In this document: piece by piece, positions 28,033 to 39,700 of the stretch
Numbering within the stretch: position 1 is the first letter of the stretch
How the letters are laid out: every line of letters begins with the position of its first letter
Source: Eutreptiella sp. 'Long Island Sound 2002'
Taxonomy: Eukaryota > Euglenozoa > Euglenophyceae > Eutreptiales > Eutreptiaceae
Assembly: GCA_964036045.1 (NCBI GenBank)
Contig: OZ038397.1
Location: forward strand, 25,135,342 to 25,199,341
Direction of reading: 5' to 3'
DNA length: 64,000 nt
The notes under the pieces: generated by a model
Databases searched by the model: none
Seen by the model: the letters and a program-made list of their open reading frames with translations, nothing else
Told to the model about the DNA's origin: nothing
Program-made: the position numbers and the translations under genes

Positions 28033-28191
28033 ATGAATGATGTGTCTATGTGCAGTACCCAATATGTTGGAAAAATAAAGAAGGGTCGCTTGAAGGGGTT
28101 CAATGAAATGACAAGAGACAGGATGCCATGCTGTATTGCGCACACTGAAAAGATTAGTGATGTGGTGGATCACTCAGGCATTCAGGTATAG
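28033..28191 (+). CDS. 52-aa hypothetical protein
   Basis: ATG at 28033, 17 bp after the glutaredoxin stop. It begins MNDVSMCSTQYVGKIKKGRL, has four Cys and is basic. No family recognised. Close spacing to the glutaredoxin is the only contextual support. Confidence 0.3.
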   Translation: MNDVSMCSTQYVGKIKKGRLKGFNEMTRDRMPCCIAHTEKISDVVDHSGIQV

Positions 28192-28671
28192 AGGTTGCCA
28201 CTGTGCACGATGAGGTTGAGGCCCTCTGCAACGGCTGCTGACGGCAACCGTGAGGCGTGTCTGGGTGTCAGGTACTACTACTCATTTCATGGAATCCGCT
28301 GCATGCGCCCCCCCCCCCCCCCGTTCCAGCCACGAATGGGATACCACGACCATCTGAGAGGACTCCTTGATCCAAATCTTTCCCCCCAGATATTCAGGGA
28401 ACTGAAAATCCTTCCAAACCCCCCCATCCCATACAGCGATATACCAACCATCCACGAGGAGGCGGCGAATATTACCTCGTCCAACATGCTATAAATGTAT
28501 GAATGCAGATATGGTCCATTTGGTGACGGCATGGATGTTATCATGGGTTCATGTTTTGGGTAAAAAACTTGCAACTTAGAATCCCACAACAACTCTACGG
28601 TGGGATTCTTGTCGACGATAACTGAAAATCTCATTGACCTTTGGGTGTTGTCATTTTTTGTCCTGACCCAC
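28192..28671. other. Region upstream of the retroelement
   Basis: Contains a 14-base C run (28309-28322). Short frames are open on both strands (for example plus 28336-28494 and minus 28287-28650), both of protein-like composition but without recognisable domains. Not resolved. Confidence 0.35.
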
Positions 28672-30348
28672 ATGGTAAGGCTGAACAGGCACGCAAGTAG
28701 ATTATCCGCTGCTCTGCAGCTGGCATTGGTGTACCTCCAGTGGCTGCCCCCAACAGTCACCACCTTGCACAAAAGCATCGCGGCGGGAGCCGCATCCTCG
28801 GGCTCTCAGCCCTATCTGTCCCCAGCAGGCTTGGTCCGGCTGGTCGAAAAGGCCAGAGACTCCAGAAACGGAGCGGTGTTCAGCGCGTTGGCCATCATCA
28901 GCTGGGTATGCTACCTACGGGTGGGCGAAGCAGCTGGCATCAGGGTTACTGACCTGGCTATGCCAGGCTTTGTGGAGTTCTGGAACTCCAAGACAGGGGA
29001 GGAGGGGTACACCACCCGACCCCTGTACAAGTATGCGGACGGCATCCGTGCGTGGCTTCATAGCCACATGGTTTCGCTGGGCCGGTCCTCAGACATGCTC
29101 GTCTGGCAGTCAAGGGAAGCGGGGTTGGAGGCAGGCATGGCCGAAACCCTGGCGAGCACCGCCCACTCCCGAGCCAGGTGGCACGCCCTACGCAGGGGAG
29201 GCGCAGCAGCGACTTGGGCCCGTAAACCAGACCTCGCCTACTACAAATGGTGGGGCAGATGGCAGAGCACGGCCGTGGCGATGCAATACGGCACCAAATG
29301 GTCAGACCCGGGAGTCGTTGCCCCTGCAGTGCTGCCCGCATGGTCCCGTGACCAGGGGCCTTTGCCGACTCCGGAACGCGTGGGCGTCCTGGCCCTGTGG
29401 GGCTCCCCGATGTTCCCCAGTATCGCGAGCGCCCTCAACACCCCGACCAAGCGCAAGCCGAGACTTCCGCGAGGTCCCGAGCTGGAGTCCACTGCGAGCG
29501 GCACACTTGGGGGAGGAGGCGACGGAGACCAAACCGCGACCGAGCTGGAGGAATCCCCCGGGGATGCCTCTGCTGAGATGGGCCCGGGCTCTGACACAGC
29601 TCCTACCCTCCCTCCACTTCAGCCTTTGGCCTCTGCCATTGAGCGCGGCGCCGTGTCTCGGGAAGATGCGGGTCAGCTGTGCACGGTGGCGGGGCCTTTG
29701 GTTGCCGTGGGGGGGGGGGGGCGTGCGGGCCGGGGACGGCAGCCGGGCCCATCAATGTCGATTCCGACGTGGACACCGACGACAACAGCGAGGATTCCGG
29801 AAGCGAGCCCTCTGGCGACTTCGCAGTCGGCAGCGCCAGGGGTTCTCCCGGGCGTCGACAGGCCGGAGTTACCAAGTTCGTGGGGCAGGAGCGTAAACCG
29901 TGGTCCTCCAGGGCAGCCGTTGGCCCTGTCAGAGGGGGACCCGCAGCGGGCTCGAAAGCTGGAGTGGTGGGCCGTGTCCACCGCACATACACGGGGCCGC
30001 GTCGCGCTAAGGTGGTCCTGGGTGGTACGCAGGCCGTGCGATCCCGAGCCCCCGCACGCCGTCAAACTGGGAGACCTCGTTTGGCCCAGCAGATCGAGGC
30101 GCCAGAGCCCAAGCGCATCAAGCTCGGGCAGGGCGGGCATGTCCGGACGCCGGAGACGCAAGGCCCGGTGGAGGGTGCCTTCGTGGCTGCAGCTGAGCGT
30201 CTCAAGGCCAAGGCTAGGGGGCGGGCGGGCCCAGTTGCTTTGCCCCCCCCCCCCCTCTGTAAGGGTCCCGACAGGGGTGGGAGGGTGCAGGAATAGCCCC
30301 CCCCTCTTGCTGGAGTTCATGCAGGCACTCACCCCCCATTTTCACTAG
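28672..30348 (+). CDS. DIRS-type tyrosine recombinase with low-complexity tail
   Basis: Open frame of about 558 aa from ATG 28672. The catalytic domain shows WVCYLRVGEAAGI (box I Arg), RWHALRRGG (HxxR) and VAMQYGTKW (nucleophile Tyr), in the layout of DIRS and Kangaroo-type recombinases. After about residue 250 the sequence is Pro/Ser/Gly-rich. At the G run near 29709-29721 an alternative frame (to 30296) has a more gene-like acidic then basic composition (VDSDVDTDDNSEDSGSE, PEPKRIKLGQ), so a frameshift at the run probably separates the real tail from this frame. Confidence 0.78.
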   Translation: MVRLNRHASRLSAALQLALVYLQWLPPTVTTLHKSIAAGAASSGSQPYLSPAGLVRLVEKARDSRNGAVFSALAIISWVCYLRVGEAAGIRVTDLAMPGFVEFWNSKTGEEGYTTRPLYKYADGIRAWLHSHMVSLGRSSDMLVWQSREAGLEAGMAETLASTAHSRARWHALRRGGAAATWARKPDLAYYKWWGRWQSTAVAMQYGTKWSDPGVVAPAVLPAWSRDQGPLPTPERVGVLALWGSPMFPSIASALNTPTKRKPRLPRGPELESTASGTLGGGGDGDQTATELEESPGDASAEMGPGSDTAPTLPPLQPLASAIERGAVSREDAGQLCTVAGPLVAVGGGGRAGRGRQPGPSMSIPTWTPTTTARIPEASPLATSQSAAPGVLPGVDRPELPSSWGRSVNRGPPGQPLALSEGDPQRARKLEWWAVSTAHTRGRVALRWSWVVRRPCDPEPPHAVKLGDLVWPSRSRRQSPSASSSGRAGMSGRRRRKARWRVPSWLQLSVSRPRLGGGRAQLLCPPPPSVRVPTGVGGCRNSPPLLLEFMQALTPHFH

Positions 30349-30372
30349 ATAGCCGAGCGGGAACGTTGTGGC

Positions 30373-31346
30373 TTGTGGACGGTTGCGAAGAGGGTGGATT
30401 TGTGGTTGAATAGAGTCTTCGATACAGCCGAGGATTTCCGCTTGCAGGGGGCTTTGCCCGCTCTCCTTAGCGCCTTGCGCAAGCTCCACCCGGACGCCTG
30501 GGAGGCATGCCTCCATATCAACACCTCCCCCATTCCGCGGTTCATGGGGGGGGGTCGAGGATGCCATTTTGGACCGGGGATTGGGACCGATAGGCACCTA
30601 TTAGCTCCCTAACGATCTGTGGGACGCTGTAGTGCCGCCCTTCTACCGCGGAGGGCTCCAGGATTTTGACGTCGAGCGGGAGTGGCAGGACGGGGACAGG
30701 GTGGTCAGAGGGGCAACCCGATGGGTGTCGCAGCAGGTGCAGAGGATAGTGCAGGCCTTGAGGGGGGCGGGGGTCTACGTGGAGACGGCTGACCCCCCCC
30801 CCCACGTGTTACCCCTTCGTCATCCCCAAATCCTCCGAGAAGGTATCCTTGATCTTGAGTTGCGTCAAGATCAACAAGAGTGACGGGGGCAAGCCCCCCA
30901 CTTTTAGGTTGGATTCCTGGGAGGATTTGGCTAGGTCCTTATCGGCATTCCCGCCAGATGTGGGCCTCTACGGCCTCCACATTGACCTCAAAAATGCGTT
31001 TTGGAGCTTTTGCTTGCCCCAGGGTGCGCGCCAGGTTTTTCGCTTCCGGCCCGCCCCCGGGGCTCCGCCTGTGGCGCTGTCGCGCCTGCCATTTGGCTGG
31101 AAATACAGCCCCTATCTGTGCCAAACGAGTTTGGCTCGCATTCTCCGGGGGGTGCTGCCCCCCGAGATACTGCTTGTGCACTACCTTGATGACTTCTTGC
31201 TCGTCTTCACTGATAGGGAGGTGCTCAGGGAGGCGGGGCGAGTGGCAGTGCGTGCCCTAATCGAGGCTGGGTTCCTCATAAGTCCTAAGAGTGTCCTGGA
31301 CCCGGTGCCTGTGGCGTCATTCCTGGGGAAGGAGCTCGACTTGTAG
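30373..31346 (+). pseudogene. Reverse transcriptase of DIRS-like element, frameshifted
   Basis: RT domain read in two frames switching at C/G runs near 30545 and 30789. Diagnostic blocks: PFVIPKSSEKVSLI, KINKSDGGKPP, YGLHIDLKNAFWSF (first catalytic Asp), RLPFGWKYSPYLCQ and HYLDDFLLVF (catalytic YLDD). It would copy element RNA into DNA. A TAG at 31344-31346 ends the frame, but the next about 75 codons (31347-31577) continue as a connection-like segment in the same frame, so the stop may be a mutation. Confidence 0.82.
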
Positions 31347-31579
31347 GCTAGGCAGATCAGGAGCCATGAACAAGCACTGCTCCAGTTGTGGGCGGGATGG
31401 CTGAGGCTGGCGGTTGGCGCAGGCAACAACCGGCACCTCCAAAGCTTCCTGGGTTTGCTGAATTGGCATGTGCGCCCGAGGGGATTGGGTTGCCCTTTCG
31501 CGGCGGGCGCCTACTGCTGGTTGCGCTGGGGTAGAACGGTGGGGTGGTCAAACAGCCGGCCTAGGGCTTCCCCCTGAAG

Positions 31580-32209
31580 ATGCTGGGCAGCCTCGCAACA
31601 TTGGTGGCGGTGGCGGCCGAGCCCTGGCAGGCGCCGGGTGGGGAGGCCTGGCGGCAAATGAGGACCCTCCAGTTTGGGACCGAGGACAGGCTTTCGCGAT
31701 CCTCTCTGTGGTGCGGGGGCGTCGTTGTCTATGTCGATGGAGCGCGCGATGCGGGGTGCTGGAGGGTGGGAGCGCTCGTGCCGGGAGTGGGTGTGCGTAC
31801 GCATGTGACACCTCCTGCCCGCTTTGCCAGCCAGCAAACCACGGAACTGAGGGGAGTGGCGTGGGCTGTCAGGTTTGCAGTCAGGACAGGACACCGATCT
31901 GTTACGGTCTGTAGCGACAGTAAAGCGGCCATTGCTCAGGTCCTCAGACTGCGCGCGACTAGCCACCTGACCCACCACCAAGCGGTCCTTCGGTCGTTGG
32001 CTAGGGTCCTGTGGGTATCAGGGATCGTGCTCCGCCTGGTGTGGGTACCCTCGGCGCTTCAGCCGGGAGACCTTATGTCCAGGGTGACGTCAGTGTTTGG
32101 AGGCTCACAGGCCAGGGCGGAAGTCGAGGCTTGGTGCACGTGGGATGCATTGCTGGAAAATTTGGGCGAAGCTCGGGTGAGGGGGGTTGTGTCTCTCCGG
32201 GGATGCTAG
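31580..32209 (+). CDS. RNase H domain of DIRS-like element
   Basis: About 209 aa. Acidic RNase H residues are visible: Asp in VVVYVDGARDAGC, Glu in TTELRGVAWAV, Asp in VCSDSKAAIAQV and Asp in ALQPGDLMSR. It degrades RNA in RNA:DNA hybrids during reverse transcription. It lies in a different frame from the RT, just downstream, and originally belonged to the same polyprotein. A C run begins at 32211, two bases after the stop. Confidence 0.82.
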   Translation: MLGSLATLVAVAAEPWQAPGGEAWRQMRTLQFGTEDRLSRSSLWCGGVVVYVDGARDAGCWRVGALVPGVGVRTHVTPPARFASQQTTELRGVAWAVRFAVRTGHRSVTVCSDSKAAIAQVLRLRATSHLTHHQAVLRSLARVLWVSGIVLRLVWVPSALQPGDLMSRVTSVFGGSQARAEVEAWCTWDALLENLGEARVRGVVSLRGC

Positions 32210-32271
32210 CCCCCCCCCCCCCCAGCAGACCAGCGGCGGCAGTGTATGCGCCCTCCATGTAGCAACCTTTT

Positions 32272-32796
32272 TTGCTTTCCGCACCTATGACCAAGCGTTG
32301 GGGCTCGCGTGGGGCCCGCAAGCGCCGGGGTTCCCGTGGAGCCCACCGGAAGGGTCGCCATGGCGGACAGCGGCACCGGCGTTCCGCGGACGCCCAGCAG
32401 CGCCGGGCGGCGAAGTGGAGCAGCGTGCTCCGCACCCGCCTTCGCGGCAGGTTGGCGCGCCTGCCCATCCGCCGGGTGCTGCTCGGCAACGGGGTGCGCC
32501 TGTGCCCCCAGTGCCCCCTCCCTGACGACAGGGTGGGGTTTTTGGAACGAGCGGTCCGGGACGTGGCCGCACGCGTGGGAGGCACGCCGCACCGCCGCAC
32601 GACCCCCGACGGCCGCAGCGTTAAACCCCCAGGGCGGCATGCCTGCTGCCAGGTCTGGGAGGTAAGGCTGCCGGAGGGAGTCGCTGTGGTCTCCCTAACG
32701 GACTGGAACCAGGGACGCAGGGTTGCTGTACCCTATATATGGATCCAAGCCCGGTATGGGCTGGTGTTGCAATTTGCCCGCCTCTACAACCCGTGA
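32272..32796 (+). CDS. Arg-rich protein downstream of RNase H
   Basis: 174 aa. Residues 8-70 are extremely Arg/Gly/His-rich (KRWGSRGARKRRGSRGAHRK). A CPQC motif is followed by a more ordinary C-terminal half (GRHACCQVWEVRLPEG, VPYIWIQARYGLVLQF). Family not recognised. It could be a nucleic-acid-binding (gag-like) product of the retroelement or an independent ORF. The first ATG is at 32272, with another at 32287. Confidence 0.4.
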   Translation: MLSAPMTKRWGSRGARKRRGSRGAHRKGRHGGQRHRRSADAQQRRAAKWSSVLRTRLRGRLARLPIRRVLLGNGVRLCPQCPLPDDRVGFLERAVRDVAARVGGTPHRRTTPDGRSVKPPGRHACCQVWEVRLPEGVAVVSLTDWNQGRRVAVPYIWIQARYGLVLQFARLYNP

Positions 32797-32942
32797 GATT
32801 TGACGACTGTCGTCGTCGTCTGTGCCTGCCCACTGCAGTGGGTGTCCCTGACGGCTTGGCCGCTGGGTGCTGCTTTTGTTTTGTCTTTTTGGGCCGCATC
32901 AGTCCGCGTTCCGCTGGAGCTGACGGCCGGGTGCCCGGGGCT

Positions 32943-33560
32943 ACATGCATTTTTGGCCAAATTTGTCCGTGGACTAAATCGAAGAGCATCAAATTCCGGA
33001 TTCGATGGGCCGAAGTACCGCGCGTTTTGACGTGGCTAACCCGAGTTATGGCCATTTTGGACGCCCGACCGGCCACCGCCGGGCGGAGTTTTCAAGCCGA
33101 AAACGGCCCAAAACGGCAATAAATCACGATTTCCCGGGGCTACGTGCATTTTTGGCCAAATTTGTCCGGGGACTAAATCGAAGAGCATGAAATTCCGGAT
33201 TCGATGAGCCGAAGTACCGCGCGTTTTTACGTGGCTAGCCCGAGTTATGGCCATTTTAGACGCCCCGACCGGCCACCACCGGGCAGAGTTTTCAAGCCGA
33301 AAACGGCCCGACACGGCATTAAATTGCGATTTTCCGGGGCTACGTGCATTTTTGGCAAAATTTGTCTGCGGACTAAATCGAAGAGCATGAAATTCCGGAT
33401 TCGATGAGCCGAAGTACCGCCGTTTTGACGTGGCTAGCCCGAGTTATGGCCATTTTAAACGCCCGACCGGCCACCGCCGGGCAGAGTTTTCAAGCCGAAA
33501 ACGGCCCAAAACGGCAATAAATCACGATTTCCCGGGGCTACGTGCATTTTTGGCCAAATC
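32943..33560. repeat. Satellite, 199-bp family, short array of three units
   Basis: Three monomers of the family that dominates 45976-55190 (landmarks TTTTGGCCAAATTTGTCC, GAAATTCCGGATTCGATGAG, AAACGGCCCAAAACGGCAAT). It sits directly after the retroelement and breaks off into block B at 33561. Confidence 0.95.
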
Positions 33561-33975
33561 ACCTCGAAGAGGGTTGTTAGATCAAGCGCAGGTGCGTACG
33601 CCATATACCCCCCTTTTTTGGGGTCATTCGCGTACAATACCCCAAGGTATGGTACCGGATGTCCAACCCCTTGTAAAATCATCATTGTAGGAGAGAAAAT
33701 GATCCCCCAATGAATTTTTTGTTTTTGACCCTTTTAGCCCCCCGTACCCGGGTACCCCTTTTTGGCGGGTTTGGGGGGGGGGTGGGGGGGTGTCAGGGGG
33801 GGGGGGGGTCAAAACTTCTTTGCGTATTCTGGGTGCTGTGTGTAGATTTGGACCCAGGTCCCGGGCAACTTTTTTCTTGTACATGGACCCCCTAACCCAT
33901 GGCGGGGGTCCCGGGTCCGAACTCCAGGTACCCCCGGTCGCCCCCCCCTATGGGCCCTTGCTAGTGAGGACTTAG
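33561..33975. repeat. Modular repeat block B with G/C runs
   Basis: Starts TCACCTCGAAGAGGGTTGTT and recurs, more or less complete, at about 34645, 35533, 38007, 39105 and 41674. It is often followed by the C-run/G-run block. No genes. Confidence 0.85.
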
Positions 33976-33998
33976 CCGTTTTCACGCTGGATAAGGCT

Positions 33999-34395
33999 GT
34001 TTAGTGACACCTGCAAGATTTCCAAAAATTCGACTTTTTCCGAAACCCTTCTGTCGCCCCTGGGATGGGTTTGGGTGATGATTTAGTGACAATACGGGTA
34101 CTTGAGCACCCATGGGGACCCACGTAGTGGCCGCCAAGCCCATATAGCCCGAGCCATGGCCCCTCCAAAAGCCCCGAAATTGCCGTTGTGTAGGCTGGTT
34201 AGTGACACCTGCAAGATTTCCGAAATTCGCCTTTTTCCGAAACCCTTCTGTTGCCCCTGGGATGGGTTTGGGTGATGATTTAGTGACAATACGGGTACTT
34301 GAGCACCCAGGGGGACCCACGTTGTGGCCGCTGGGCCTATGTAGCCCGTGACACGGGCCCCCCAAAAGCTTCAAAATTGCTGTTTGTAGGTGGTT
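33999..34395. repeat. Tandem pair of a 198-bp unit
   Basis: TTAGTGACACCTGCAAGATT at 34001 recurs at 34199. The two units are about 90 percent alike by eye and unrelated in sequence to the other families. Period 198 bp. Confidence 0.85.
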
Positions 34396-34399
34396 CAAT

Positions 34400-36554
34400 G
34401 GCATTTGGTGTGAGCACAAACCGCTTGAGCAGTTTTCAACCCTTTACAAGTCAAAAATGGAAAATTTTGCAAAACATTTTTTTGATATTGTGACCACTTA
34501 CAATGATGAAATATGCTTTGCAAAGCCTGTTTTAGCCCCCTTTGGTGTGTTTTTCACCCTATTTGGGTGTTGGGGGGGGGGGGGCTCCCAAGGGGTCTAG
34601 GGCGCAACCTGCTCCGCCTCAACAGCTCAAAAATGGAAATCACCTCGCAGAGGTTGTTAGATCAAAGCCAGGCAGGCGTATATATGGGGAAAACGCCACA
34701 TACCCCCCCATTTTGGCCTTTTTGGGCCTATTCGCGTACCCTACCCCAAGGGGTTGAATTGTTAGTTTAACCCCTTGTAAAATCATTATTTTGTCCAATA
34801 ATCGCATCCCCCAATGAGTTTTTGGTCCGGACCCCCCCAGACCCCCCCCACTTGAAACCCACTTTTTTCAGGTTTTGAGGGAGGGGGGGGGGGGTGGGGG
34901 TGGGGGGGATGGGGGGGGGGGTCAAACAATGACCCCCCCTTTTTTTGGGTCGAAAATCACGAATCTTTTGGTTTTTTTCGATTTTGAGCCAAAAAAGTTT
35001 TTCCGGGTCCCGACTCTATGGGGTTTGTATGGGGCGGAGTGGGACGAGCGCTTATGCAGTTTATGCACTTTTTCAGCCATTTTTGCTATGTTGGCGGTTT
35101 TGGCGACCTCGGTGACCCCGTGCTACCCACTCCGAGGGGTGTAAGTGGGGATGTTGTGACAGTATATGCCTACTAGGATACGGAAGGACGTTTTTTGCAG
35201 TCTCTAGCCTTGCCTAGGGCCGTTCACAACCCGTGCCAAAGACGCGAAATGACTGTTTCCGACAATAATGGCCTAGTGAATGGGCCGGTACACAACCTGC
35301 TTCTGCAGTTTTTCACCCCGGGCAGCTGAAAAATCGAAGTTTTCGAAACTTGTTTTTTTGATATCGTGACAACCCAAAATGATCATCCAAGGTATGTAAA
35401 GCATGTTTTAGGCTGTATTTGCGTGTGTTTCATCCTATTTGGGTGTTAGGTCCGGGGGGGGGCGTCTCCCAAGGGACGGGTACACAACCTGCTTATGCAG
35501 TTTTTCACCCTGGGCAGCTCAAAAATCGAAGTCACCTCGCAGAGGTTGTTAGATCAAAGCCAGGCAGGCGTATATATGGGGAAAACGCCACATACCCCCC
35601 ATTTTGGGCCTATTCGCGTACCCTACCCCAAGGGGTTGAATTGTTAGTTTAACCCCTTGTAAAATCATTATTTTGTCCAATAAACGCATCCCCCAATGAG
35701 TTTTTGGTCCGGACCCCCCCAGACCCCCCCCACTTGAAACCCACTTTTCAGGGGGGGGGGTGGGGGTGGGGGTTGGGGGGTGGGGGGGGGGGTCAAAAAT
35801 GTCGAAAAAATGACCCCCCCTTTTTTTGGGTCGAAAATCATGAATCTTTTGGTTTTTTTTGATTTTGAGCCGAAAAAGTGTTTCCGGGTCCCGACTCCAT
35901 AGGGTTTGTATGGGGTGGAGTGGGACGAGCTGCAGCTTATGCACTTTTCATCGATTTTTGCTATGTTGGCGGTTTTGGCAACCTCGGTGAACCTGTGGTA
36001 CCCACCCTGAGGGGTGCGAGTGGGGATGTTGTGACAGTATATGCCTCCCAGGATACGAAAGGACGTTTTTTGCAGTGTCTAGCCTTGCTTATGGCCGTTC
36101 ACAACGCGTGCCAAAGACGCGAAATGACTGTTTCCACCAATAATGGCCTAGTGAATGGGGAGGTACACAACCTGCTTATGCAGTTTTTCACCCCAGACAG
36201 CTCAAAAATCGAAGTTTTCGAAACTTGTTTTTTTGATATTGTGACCACCCAAAATGACATTTCAAACTATGCAAAGCATGTTTTAGGCCGTATTTACGTG
36301 TTTTTCACCCTATTCGGGTGTTAGGTCCGGGGGGGGGGCCGGGGGTCTCCCAAGGGACGGGTGCACAACCTGCTTATGCAGTTTTTCACCCCGGACAGCT
36401 CAAAAATGGAAGTTTTCGAAACATATTTTTTTGATATTGTGACCACCCAAAATGACCATCCAAGCTATGGAAAGCATGTTTTAGGCCGTATTTACGTGTT
36501 TTTCACCCTATTTGGAAATCAGGTCGGGGGGGGGGGGGTCTCCCAAGGGACGGG
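34400..36554. repeat. Poly-G satellite and G/C hairpin blocks, first part
   Basis: Monomers of about 190-202 bp with landmarks ACAACCTGCTTATGCAG, GAAGTTTTCGAAAC, ATCCAAG-TATGTAAAGCATG and a G run followed by CTCCCAAGG. They are mixed with block B and with a C-run/G-run block (34830-34945 and 35705-35825). No genes seen. Confidence 0.92.
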
Positions 36555-36754
36555 NNNNNNNNNNNNNNNNNNNNNNNNNNNNNNNNNNNNNNNNNNNNNN
36601 NNNNNNNNNNNNNNNNNNNNNNNNNNNNNNNNNNNNNNNNNNNNNNNNNNNNNNNNNNNNNNNNNNNNNNNNNNNNNNNNNNNNNNNNNNNNNNNNNNNN
36701 NNNNNNNNNNNNNNNNNNNNNNNNNNNNNNNNNNNNNNNNNNNNNNNNNNNNNN
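36555..36754. other. Assembly gap (200 N)
   Basis: Exactly 200 unknown bases inside the poly-G satellite. True length unknown. Confidence 1.
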
Positions 36755-39700
36755 GTAAAATGATCATCCAAGCTATGCAAAGCATGTTTTAGCCCGTATT
36801 TATGTAGTTTATACCCTATTTTGGGTGTGTGTTGCTTGGAGTAGATGCTCTGCGAGGTGGACTTGCCGAAGGCAATAGAATTTTCGAAACTTGTTTTTTT
36901 GATATTGTGATCACCTAAAATGACCATCCAAGGTATGTAAAGCATGTTTTAGGCCGTATTTACATGTTTTTCACCCAATTTTGGGTATTTGGGTATTACC
37001 TCCGGGGGGGGGGGGGGGGTCTCCCAAGGGATTGGTACACAACCTGCTTATGCAGCTCAAAAATCGAAGTTTTCGAAACTTGTTTTTTTTGATGTTGTCA
37101 TCACCCAAAATGACCATCCAAGCTATGTAAAGCATGTTTTAGGCCGTATTTACGTGTTTTTCATCCTATTTGGGTATTAGGTCCGGGGGGGGGGGGGGGG
37201 GGGTCTCCCAAGGGACGGGTACACAACCTGCTTATGCAGTTTTTCACCCTGGGCAGCTCAAAAATCGAAGTTTTCGAACCTTGTTTTTTTGATATTGTGA
37301 TCACCTAAAATGACCATCCAAGGTATGTAAAGCATGTTTTAGGCTGTATTTACGTGTTTTTCACCCTATTTGGGTATTAGGTCTGGGGGGGGGGGGTCTC
37401 CCAAGGGATTGATACACAACCTGCTTATGCAGTTTTTCACCCCGGACAGCTCAAAAATGGAAGTTTTTGAAACCTGTTTTTTTGATATTGTGATCACCTA
37501 AAATGACCATCCAAGGTATGTAAAGCGTGTTTTAGGCCGTATGTACATGTTTTTCACCCTATTTGGGTATTATGTCCGGGGGGGGGGGGGGGGCTCCCAA
37601 GGGATTGGTACACAACCTGCTTATGCAGCTTTTCACCCTAGGCTGCTCAAAAATGGAAGTTTCTGAAATTTATTTTTTTGATATTGTGATCACCTAAAAT
37701 GATCATCCAAGGTATGTAAAGCATGTTTTAGGCCGTATTTATGTAGTTTCCACCCTATTTTGGGTGTGTGTTGCTCGGGGTAGATTCTCTGCGAGGGGAC
37801 TTGCCGAAGGCAATAGAATTTCTGAAACTGATTTTTTTGATACTTCGACCATCCAAAATGATCAAATATCCCATGTGAACCATGTTTTAGCCCCCTTTTA
37901 TGTGTTTTTCACCCTATTTGGGTGTTGGGGGGGGGGGGGGCTCCCAAGGGGTCTAGGGCACAACCTGCTTATGCAGTTTTCCCGCCTCAACAGCTCAAAA
38001 ATGGAAATCACCTCGCATAAGGTTGTTAGATCAAAGCCAGGCAGGCGTATATATGGGGAAAACGCCACATACCCCCCCATTTTGGCCATTTTGGGGCTAT
38101 TCGCGTACCCTACCCCAAGGGGTTGAATTGTTAGTTTAACCCCTTGTAAAATCATTATTTTGTCCAATAATCGCATCCCCCAATGAGTTTTTGGTCCGGA
38201 CCCCCCCAGACCCCACCCACTTGAAACCCACTTTTTCAGGTTTTGAGGGAGGGGGGGGGGTGGGGGGGGGTGGGGGGGGGGGGTCAAAAAATGACCCCCC
38301 CTTTTTTGGGTCGAAAATCACGAATCTTTTGGTTTTTTTCGATTTTGAGCCGAAAAAGTTTTTCCGGGTCCCGACTCTATGGGGTTTGTATGGGGCGGAG
38401 TGGGACGAGCGCTTATGCAGTTTATGCACTTTTCAGCCATTTTTGCTATGTTCGTCGACCTCGGTGACCCCGTGGTACCTACTCTGAGGGGTGCAAGTGG
38501 GGATGTTGTGACAGTATATGCCTACTAGGATACGAAAGGACGTTTTTTGCAGTCTCTAGCCTTGCCTGGGGCCGTCCACAACCCGTGCCAAAGACGCGAA
38601 ATGACTGCTTCCACCAATAATGGCCTAGTGAATGGGCCAGTACACACAACCTGCTTATGCAGTTTTTCAACCCGGGCAGCTCAAAAATCGAAGTTTTCGA
38701 AACTTGTTTGTTTGATATTCTGATCATCTAAAATGACCATCCAAGCTATGTAAAGCATGTTTTAGGCTGTATTTGCATGTTTTCCGCCCTATTTGGGTAT
38801 TGGGTGGGGGGGGGGGGGGGCTCCCAAAGGAATGGTACACAACCTGCTTATGCAGTTTTTCACCTTGGACAGCTCAAAAATCGAAGTTTTCGACACTTAT
38901 TTTTTGATATTCTGATCACACAAAATGACCATCCAAGCTATGTAAAGCATGTTTTAGGCCGTATTTGGGTGTTTTGTCCCCTATTTGGGTATTAGGTCCA
39001 GGGGGGAGGGGTGGGGGGGGGGCTCCCAAGGGATTGGTACACAACCTGCTTATGCAGCTTTTCAGCTTGGACAGCTCAAAAATCGAAGTTTTCGAAACTT
39101 ATTACGAGGTTGTTAGATCAAAGCCAGGCAGGCGTATATATGGGGAAAACGCCACATACCCCCCCATTTTGGCCATTTTGGGGCTATTCGCGTACCCTAC
39201 CCCAAGGGGTTGAATTGTTAGTTTAACCCCTTGTAAAATCATTATTTTGTCCAATAATCGCATCCCCCAATGAGTTTTTGGTCCGGACCCCCCCAGACCC
39301 CCCCCACTTGAAACCCACTTTTTCAGGTTTTGAGGGAGGGGGGGGGGGTGGGGGGGGGTGGGGGGGGGTGGGGGGGGGGTCAAAAAATGACCCCCCCTTT
39401 TTTTGGGTCGAAAATCATGAATCTTTTGGTTTTTTTCGATTTTGAGCCGAAAAAGTTTTTCCGGGTCCCGACTCTATGGGGTTTGTATGGGGCGGAGTGG
39501 GACGAGCGCTCATGCAGTTTATGCACTTTTAAGCCATTTTTGCTATGTTCGTCGACCTCGGTGACCCCGTGGTACCTACTCTGAGGGGTGCAAGTGGGGA
39601 TGTTGTGACAGTATATGCCTACTAGGATACGAAAGGACGTTTTTTGCAGTCTCTAGCCTTGCGTGGGGCCGTCCACAACCCGTGCCAAAGACGCGAAATG

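Larger units (their letters stand above)
28600..32800 (+). mobile_element. DIRS-like (tyrosine-recombinase) retrotransposon, decayed
   Basis: Consecutive plus-strand frames encode a tyrosine recombinase, an acidic/basic low-complexity tail, a reverse transcriptase with YLDD and an RNase H, followed by an Arg-rich ORF. A tyrosine recombinase in place of a DDE integrase defines the DIRS order. Breaks lie at G/C runs (about 29709, 30242, 30545, 30789) and at a TAG at 31344. The recombinase is 5' of the reverse transcriptase here, whereas in DIRS-1 it is downstream. No terminal repeats were identified, so the ends are approximate. The 3' side abuts the 199-bp satellite. Confidence 0.8.
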
